NCBI GenBank assembly: GCA_002338445.1
Contig: DDII01000098.1
Span: forward strand, 14,302 to 27,006
Direction of reading: 5' to 3'
DNA from: Cellvibrionales bacterium UBA1854
GTDB lineage: Bacteria > Pseudomonadota > Gammaproteobacteria > Pseudomonadales > Porticoccaceae
DNA: 12,705 nt
The translations under genes and the position numbers were made by a program. Under the pieces are notes generated by a model. The model saw only the letters and a program-made list of their open reading frames with translations. It ran no database searches and was not told the DNA's origin. Of this stretch, positions 8,692 to 12,705 are shown piece after piece. Every line of letters starts with the position of its first letter. Positions within the stretch are counted from its first letter, which is position 1.

Positions 8692-8926
8692 TTAAAATGT
8701 TCCGCCGAATTCATACCTTAACATCACAAAGAAAATTATGTAGAGAGCTTTGAATCGGGCTTGCCAAGTAACGCTCAAAACCTCCGGTGAATCTAAGCTG
8801 GAAACTTTTTCGATTATAAAACCTGTTATAAATTGTCCCACCTACGCACCGAAAAATCCACGACACTATTGATCCGACTCTTGTTCTGTTTGCGCCGCAC
8901 CTACCCGAGAGATATCGATGCGGCTC
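8692..8926 (-). pseudogene. Possible remnant of an outer-membrane protein C-terminus upstream of GH51
   Basis: One minus-strand frame is open from about 8926 to a TGA at 8711-8713 and reads GGTIYNRFYNRKSFQLRF, then GGFERYLASPIQ. A shift into the neighbouring frame gives FFVMLRYEFGGTF followed by TAA (8692-8694). Alternating aromatic/charged strands and a terminal Phe are typical of outer-membrane beta-barrels such as TonB-dependent receptors, often found with xylan genes. There is no start codon with a ribosome-binding site, and the piece is too short to be a gene. A chance open frame cannot be excluded. The same stretch must also hold the GH51 promoter; TATAAT occurs on the minus strand near 8814-8819 without a good -35. 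Confidence 0.25.
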
Positions 8927-8963
8927 CTAATCGAATAAGCTGTCAAAGTATGGAGAAAAAATT

Positions 8964-9917
8964 ATGCAACGTAGGTCTCTCACAAATCTCTAATATATCC
9001 TCTTTGGGGTACTGGCAACAATGCTTGTTGGGTATGCTGGTTCAGAGACTCCGTTAGAAACAAAAATCAAAGTAAAACCTTGGTTCGTCAAAGAATTCGG
9101 GCCCCACAAGATCATCGGCAACCTGTTTTATGTAGGGGGTTATGACCTCGCTTTCTTTCTAATCACCTCAGATGAAGGCCACATCCTTGTCAATACTGGC
9201 ATGGTTGGCACTGAGGCTCAGCTGATTTAAAATATTAGTAAATTAGGATTTAGGACGAGTGACATTAAAATCCTCCTCATCACTCAGGCTCACTATGACC
9301 ATGTCGAAACCCTCTCTAAGCTACAACAAATTAGCGGCGGCGACGTGTATGCCACAAGAGGTGACGCACCAATACTTGAGAGCGGCGGGCTTTCCGACCC
9401 TTATTTTGGACCGCCAAAAAGATGTCTGTTTGAGAAGGTCACAGTCAAGAGACAGCTTGCACATAACGACACAATCATCCTCGGCAAGATTGTGTTCTCT
9501 GTCCACGAACATCCTGGACACATCAGAGGTAGCGCAAGTTATTCGTTAACGATAAGAAATGAGGATAAGAGTTTCGAAGTGGCAATCATCAATCTACCGA
9601 CCGTAAATAACCCGGATCCTATCTGCGGGGTATATGGCAAAAAACTCATCTTTAACTCCACATATCCCGGGATCGCTGATGATTTTTTTATGACTTTCAA
9701 ACGACTAAAAAACATGAATCCTGATATATGGGTCGCTGCACACGCAAACCACTATAGATTGCACGAAAAATATTCTGCTGGATCCCCATTTAGTGCCTGC
9801 ACGTTTAAAGACCCTGAGGGCTTTCGTATTGCCATAAAAACAAGAGAAAAAAAGTTCATCACACGTCTGTTACAGCAAATAGCAGAAAGAGCGCCTCCGC
9901 TAACCAGCGGTAAATAA
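8964..9917 (+). pseudogene. Subclass B3 metallo-beta-lactamase (GOB-like), interrupted by two in-frame TAA codons
   Basis: ATG 8964, with GGAG 8 nt upstream, starts a frame that runs to TAA 9915 with no frameshift (318 codons) but has TAA at codon 10 (8991-8993) and codon 89 (9228-9230). Codons 1-30 would form a signal peptide (MQRRS..., then ILFGVLATMLVG). The rest follows the B3 pattern: ILVNTG near 80, TQAHYDH with Gln108, His110, Asp112 and His113, PGH with His186, and AAHANH with His260, equivalent to positions 116, 118, 120, 121, 196 and 263 in standard numbering. Gln at 116 instead of His is the mark of GOB-type enzymes, as is the QAHYDH context. Segments YPGIADDF and DPEG also fit B3. 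An intact protein would be a periplasmic zinc hydrolase acting on beta-lactams or another substrate. As read, no full product can be made; sequencing error or readthrough are alternatives. Confidence 0.85.
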
Positions 9918-10349
9918 TGAAGATCTATCCACAAAATTTTTTTAAAAAAATGGTACTAAGCCTCAGTATCCTAAAAATTTCGATATCATGTTAAAAATAT
10001 TGTTTGGCTTTATCAAAAATTACTCATTAAAAATTGATCACAAAGCCTATCTTGCACTCTGCTAATGAAGAGTCTTTGCCAAAATCTGTCTCTTTGGCTG
10101 ATTCAAATATTCTTAGTGCTGTACCAATCAGTCAAGTTTCAATTTTTCTTTGATAGTGAAATAATACTTTTAAAGTAACTCCTTTAAAGTTTTATTATTA
10201 CAGTGAAAAAACACATTTCTTGCGCTCAAGATTTGAAAATAAAGATAACTACATGTTATTGTCTTGCAATGCAATTGCTGGTTGAAAAGGAGCAGAAGTC
10301 TTTTACTCTTACACAGCATGGTCTGCCTGCTAACCGGAGTCTTTGTTGA
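9918..10349. other. AT-rich intergenic region upstream of the zinc block
   Basis: No well-supported gene. It contains a 16-bp T7A7 palindrome at 9936-9951 after the lactamase remnant, a 6-bp inverted repeat GCCAAA/TTTGGC at 10078-10098, and the larger repeat at 10160-10199 (listed separately). A 48-codon frame from GTG 10203 to TGA 10347 ends exactly at the next gene's ATG but has no ribosome-binding site, so it is not called as a gene. The region should hold the promoter of the block that follows; no clear -35/-10 pair and no convincing Zur box was recognised by eye. Confidence 0.5.
10160..10199. repeat. Interrupted AT-rich inverted repeat
   Basis: The inner arms TTTTAAAG (10168-10175) and CTTTAAAG (10182-10189) flank a 6-nt loop (TAACTC) and pair over 8 positions with one G-T. 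The outer arms AATAATA (10160-10166) and TATTATT (10193-10199) pair over 7. A 1/3-nt internal loop separates the two stems. It has no GC-rich core and no following T-run, so it is more like an operator or an RNA leader structure than a terminator. Confidence 0.5.
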
Positions 10350-10727
10350 ATGAAAAGAGTCACTAAATTAGCTGTTAACAGAGTCTTCGTCGGCAGTTTT
10401 CTGGTTTTAATGTCCATATCAAATCTTGCTCTTTCGTGCGGTTTCCATAGCTCTACTTATGGATTTTCGATCCCCACGTATGATTTAGAATGCATAAAAA
10501 ATGGTAACTCTTACGACGAATGCTATGTGGGTATGTCCTTAAACAATATGGAAAGTGACACACACTCCTTGCGCAGAAATCCTGACGCATATAACTCCTT
10601 TTTTGCTTCCAGATTAGGGTCTAACCAAGTCGACATCAATACATGTGATTTGGACTCAGATTGCAGCAATGGCAAGATTTGTAACTGGAAGATGGGCTAT
10701 TTTGGTATTTGTAAGGAAGGCAAGTAG
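10350..10727 (+). CDS. Secreted cysteine-rich protein of unknown function
   Basis: 125 aa, not recognised as a named family. The N-terminus is a clear export signal: MKRVTK, then a hydrophobic stretch to about residue 29. Cys30 follows ALS and may be a lipobox Cys (A-L-S-C), making it a lipoprotein; signal peptidase I cleavage nearby is the alternative. Six more cysteines (48, 58, 99, 105, 111, 121) could form three disulfides. The last four are spaced C-x5-C-x5-C-x9-C in the pattern CDLDSDC..GKIC......GIC, which resembles small disulfide modules seen in extracellular proteins. GGAG lies 10 nt before the ATG. The DUF2796 gene starts 34 nt downstream on the same strand, so the two are probably co-transcribed; a periplasmic metal- or redox-related role is inference from that. 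Confidence 0.8.
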   Translation: MKRVTKLAVNRVFVGSFLVLMSISNLALSCGFHSSTYGFSIPTYDLECIKNGNSYDECYVGMSLNNMESDTHSLRRNPDAYNSFFASRLGSNQVDINTCDLDSDCSNGKICNWKMGYFGICKEGK

Positions 10728-10761
10728 CAATAATCTCTTATCTCTTGGAGGAATCGCGGTA

Positions 10762-11508
10762 ATGAATATGATCAGATCACTGTCTTATTGCAAAATTTTT
10801 TCAGTTGCTTTCTCATGCTCTTTTTTACTCTCGCAGTCACTTACTGCGGAAGGATCCAATAATACTGCTGCACATGACGCACACCTCCATGGGTATGCCG
10901 AATTAACAATCGCATTAGACAGCGATTTACTAGAAATAAATTTCGATTCTCCGGCATTTAATATTGTTGGCTTCGAGCACCAACCCAAATCCTCAAAAGA
11001 AATTCAACGGGTGAGAGAATCACAAGCACTCCTCAATTCAGCAGAAAGAATTTTTTCTTTCAAGGGCACAAACTGTAATTTGAAAAATTCAGAAGTTAAC
11101 ATTGAAAACTTCGCTGAGCCGCAGATAAATTCGCGAAAAACCGAACACGATGGACATAAGGGTCACCCTGAAGAGTATCACGCACATGAGGCACATGCCG
11201 AAAAGGATCATTTAGAAAATGATGGACACGAAAAGCATGCCCAAGAGAGTCATGCGGAAAATAATACACATGAGAATCATGCCGAACACGACGGGCATGA
11301 GAGCAATAACGAGCATGAGGAATATCACAGCGAAATCTCGTCTAGCTATGTTTATGAGTGTGACGCTGGAGAAAAACTGACCGTCATCGGTGTCAGCTTT
11401 ATCAGACACTTTCCCAACTTAGAAAAAGTGAAGGTAATGTGGGTAACCAACGAACGTCAGGGGGCTGTGGACCTAACTGAAAACGCTAAAATAGTGGTTC
11501 TTCGCTAG
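10762..11508 (+). CDS. zrgA: ZrgA/DUF2796 zinc-related periplasmic protein with His-rich segment
   Basis: 248 aa from ATG 10762, which has GGAGG 10 nt upstream; a longer in-frame start at 10645 lies inside the preceding gene and lacks the signal peptide at its N-terminus. The signal peptide is about residues 1-29. The DUF2796 core follows: HDAHLHGYAELTIAL (38-52), then NIVGFEH (67-73). A low-complexity segment (129-189) carries 16 histidines mixed with Glu and Asp, a plausible metal-binding region. The C-terminal part is the second half of the family fold, including RHFP (215-218). Cys105 and Cys200 could pair. DUF2796 proteins of vibrios (ZrgA) belong to a zinc-regulated cluster with an ABC ATPase, permease and DUF3299 protein that contributes to zinc uptake; the same families occur here. 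Metal identity is inferred. Confidence 0.88.
   Translation: MNMIRSLSYCKIFSVAFSCSFLLSQSLTAEGSNNTAAHDAHLHGYAELTIALDSDLLEINFDSPAFNIVGFEHQPKSSKEIQRVRESQALLNSAERIFSFKGTNCNLKNSEVNIENFAEPQINSRKTEHDGHKGHPEEYHAHEAHAEKDHLENDGHEKHAQESHAENNTHENHAEHDGHESNNEHEEYHSEISSSYVYECDAGEKLTVIGVSFIRHFPNLEKVKVMWVTNERQGAVDLTENAKIVVLR
11146..11330 (+). repeat. Imperfect repeats encoding the His/Glu-rich segment of the DUF2796 protein
   Basis: Short units such as gatggacat, gatggacacgaa, gacgggcatgag and catgccgaa recur with variation through this stretch, coding for DGH, HEKH, HAE and HEN blocks. Units are irregular rather than exact tandem copies, so length variation between strains is likely but slippage is not evident. 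Confidence 0.6.
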
Positions 11509-11520
11509 TCATGCTGAGAA

Positions 11521-11553
11521 ATTCGATTAAAGGAAGAATCGAATCGTTGTTTT
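11521..11553 (+). terminator. Intrinsic terminator after the DUF2796 gene
   Basis: A perfect 8-bp stem ATTCGATT (11521-11528) / AATCGAAT (11537-11544) with an 8-nt loop is followed by CGTTGTTTT. It starts 12 nt after the stop codon. The stem is AT-rich, so termination may be weak. Confidence 0.55.
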
Positions 11554-11691
11554 AACCAGTACCTTACGGAAAGTTCAAGTTTAGACCTCGATTTTCTAAA
11601 AAATATACTCCACTACAAGAGAAGTTTTTTTTATGAACTTAATAAGCTTCATATTTTCAATTAAACACTTAGCATGCCTATTGACCGCAAA

Positions 11692-12312
11692 TTATCGCTC
11701 TGATATGTAGTACTCAAAGCTATCCATATCCATGGCATAAACAGCAGTTGCCATATCACTCTCAGTCAGAGCAGTTTCTAGTTTCCCAGAAAGCCAGACG
11801 GGGTAGTTGAGGGCCTCAAGTTTAAGTCCCTTTGGGTATCTGACAAAAACAATTTGGTTAGGAGGAGGAGGAGGCATATGAAGACATGCTCCAAAATAAG
11901 GCACGAGAAAAAACTGGGTAATTACCTGCTGACCATCGAATTCTAATGGAACAACGAATCCCGGCAAACGAATAAGCGTCCCGTCAATTCCCTGCTTTAC
12001 ATCTTTTGAGACAAGTGCTTTTTGATACCTTGCCAGGTCTGGATCATCCGACGCGCTAGTTAACAAATCTCCGAGGTCATCCTCTAAAGATCCGTCTTCA
12101 ATATCAGTTATAACACTCGGAGGATTAAGCAAAATCTGTAAATCCTCCTCTGGGATAAGATCATCCCACTCTATCGTTTTGTATACAGGAGATGCCTCGC
12201 GTGATTCAAAGTCTACAGTATCCCTTGCATTTACTGAAAAAATGGCAGCGACTAACAGCAGAAACAGTAGATTTCTTAGCCTTCCTAACCTATACCCCAC
12301 AAAACTATTCAA
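11692..12312 (-). CDS. DUF3299 exported protein (ZrgE-like)
   Basis: 206 aa from a TTG at 12312. Arg-rich residues 8-13 and a hydrophobic run (14-28) ending V-N-A form a signal peptide. The DUF3299 core is clear: RLPGFVVPLEFDG, then LVPYFGACLHMPPPPPNQ with Cys143, His145 and five prolines, then a segment with PVWLSG. The molecular function of the family is not established; it recurs next to DUF2796 and ABC transporter genes in zinc-regulated clusters. Start choice: the open frame extends to ATG 12420, but that start has no ribosome-binding site, abuts the divergent ABC gene, and would place 36 basic residues before the signal peptide. TTG 12312 has AAGGG (minus strand, 12323-12327) 10 nt upstream. 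The gene converges on the DUF2796 gene. Confidence 0.8.
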   Translation of the reverse strand: MNSFVGYRLGRLRNLLFLLLVAAIFSVNARDTVDFESREASPVYKTIEWDDLIPEEDLQILLNPPSVITDIEDGSLEDDLGDLLTSASDDPDLARYQKALVSKDVKQGIDGTLIRLPGFVVPLEFDGQQVITQFFLVPYFGACLHMPPPPPNQIVFVRYPKGLKLEALNYPVWLSGKLETALTESDMATAVYAMDMDSFEYYISER

Positions 12313-12357
12313 AGCTAGCAAACCCTTAATAATGACTTTTAGTTTTCTGTTTGACGT

Positions 12358-12385
12358 TTGAATGATACTGTTTCGGGCATATAAT
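12358..12385 (+). promoter_or_regulatory. Sigma-70-like promoter for the ABC transporter gene
   Basis: -35 TTGAAT (12358-12363) and a perfect -10 TATAAT (12380-12385) are separated by 16 nt. Transcription would begin about 30 nt before ATG 12421. No good Shine-Dalgarno precedes that ATG. Confidence 0.6.
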
Positions 12386-12420
12386 ATAAAGCCTCTCAGC
12401 AAACGCGATCGGCCTGTCAT

Positions 12421-12705
12421 ATGTCTGTTAATTTAAAAAATGTTACTTTCTCATATCCCGACATACCTAATAAGCCGATTATCGCTATTGAAACTTGGTC
12501 TGTTTCAAAGCAAGAAAAAGTATTTTTGCATGGCCCCTCGGGAGGGGGTAAATCAACTCTTTTAAATTTACTAAGCGGTATTCTTCAGCCTGATGTAGGA
12601 GAGATTCTTGTTCTAAATAAAAACCTCGGACAAATGAATAACGCTGAAAGAGATAAATTCAGAGCTAACCATATAGGTTACATTTTCCAGCAATTTAATT
12701 TAATT
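12421..12705 (+). CDS. ABC transporter ATP-binding protein, LolD/MacB-like (ZrgB-like; 3' end outside window)
   Basis: The first 95 codons are present; the gene runs off the right edge in frame. The start has the usual layout of an ABC ATPase: an N-terminal beta strand (NLKNVTFSYP), Walker A GPSGGGKST at 38-46, and the Q-loop FQQFNLI with Gln90. The QQFNL form is typical of the LolD/MacB/FtsE-like group, which pairs with a separate FtsX-type permease, presumably encoded just beyond the window. The gene is divergent from the DUF3299 gene. By family and neighbourhood it corresponds to the ATPase of the Zrg-type zinc cluster. Walker B and the signature motif are not in view. Confidence 0.9.
   Translation, partial: MSVNLKNVTFSYPDIPNKPIIAIETWSVSKQEKVFLHGPSGGGKSTLLNLLSGILQPDVGEILVLNKNLGQMNNAERDKFRANHIGYIFQQFNLI

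Noticed and set aside
8833..9057. Plus-strand 74-codon frame upstream of the lactamase
   Set aside because: No ribosome-binding site or motif, and it overlaps the lactamase signal-peptide region in another frame.
8964..9917. Alternative genetic code or programmed recoding explaining the two internal TAA codons
   Set aside because: Other genes in the window end normally with TAA, TAG and TGA, so TAA is a stop here; TAA is also not a selenocysteine or pyrrolysine codon.
9936..9951. T7A7 palindrome as a terminator of the lactamase gene
   Set aside because: Pure A/T pairing with no loop or GC core is not a credible intrinsic terminator; recorded only as a composition feature.
11146..11330. CRISPR-like or minisatellite array
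   Set aside because: Units are irregular and in frame with a protein; the pattern is explained by His/Glu-rich coding.
11632..11712. Plus-strand 26-codon frame beginning MNLISF after a T-run
   Set aside because: Too short, overlaps the 3' end of the DUF3299 gene, and has no family signature.

Overview
The window looks like chromosomal DNA of a marine, plant-polysaccharide-degrading gammaproteobacterium, probably close to the Cellvibrionaceae (inference from gene content, AT-leaning composition and the protein families; no 16S or marker gene is present). It holds two unrelated functional blocks separated by a decayed, AT-rich zone.

Block 1 (positions 1-8646, all minus strand) is a xylan/arabinoxylan utilisation run. 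In transcription order it encodes: a cytoplasmic GH51 alpha-L-arabinofuranosidase (8646-7111), an EamA/DMT-family permease (7062-6172), a GH10 endo-xylanase (6141-5066), xylulokinase XylB (4783-3284), xylose isomerase XylA (3275-1935), and a large lipoprotein (1873 to beyond the left edge). The lipoprotein joins a CE1/PHB-depolymerase-like esterase to a C-terminal HExxH zinc-metalloprotease-like domain. Together they would cleave xylan (GH10), remove ester and arabinose side groups (esterase, GH51), and feed xylose into the pentose phosphate pathway (XylA, XylB). Two things stand out. The xylanase reading frame is broken by one base in a 7-T run inside its signal peptide. The esterase-metalloprotease fusion sits in the same run as the xylose genes.

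The boundary zone (8647-10349) holds a possible remnant of an outer-membrane protein C-terminus (minus strand) and a subclass B3 metallo-beta-lactamase of the GOB type, with Gln in the zinc-1 site. The lactamase is interrupted by two in-frame TAA codons with no frameshift. About 430 bp of AT-rich DNA with inverted repeats follows.

Block 2 (10350-12705) resembles the Zrg zinc-related cluster. It has a small secreted cysteine-rich protein of unknown function, a ZrgA/DUF2796 periplasmic protein with a 16-histidine segment, a convergent terminator, a DUF3299 exported protein on the minus strand, and, divergent from it, the start of an ABC transporter ATPase (cut by the right edge). The cysteine-rich protein directly upstream of the DUF2796 gene is the best candidate here for an undescribed partner in a known metal-handling system.

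No tRNA, rRNA, CRISPR array, insertion sequence or replication origin was seen.
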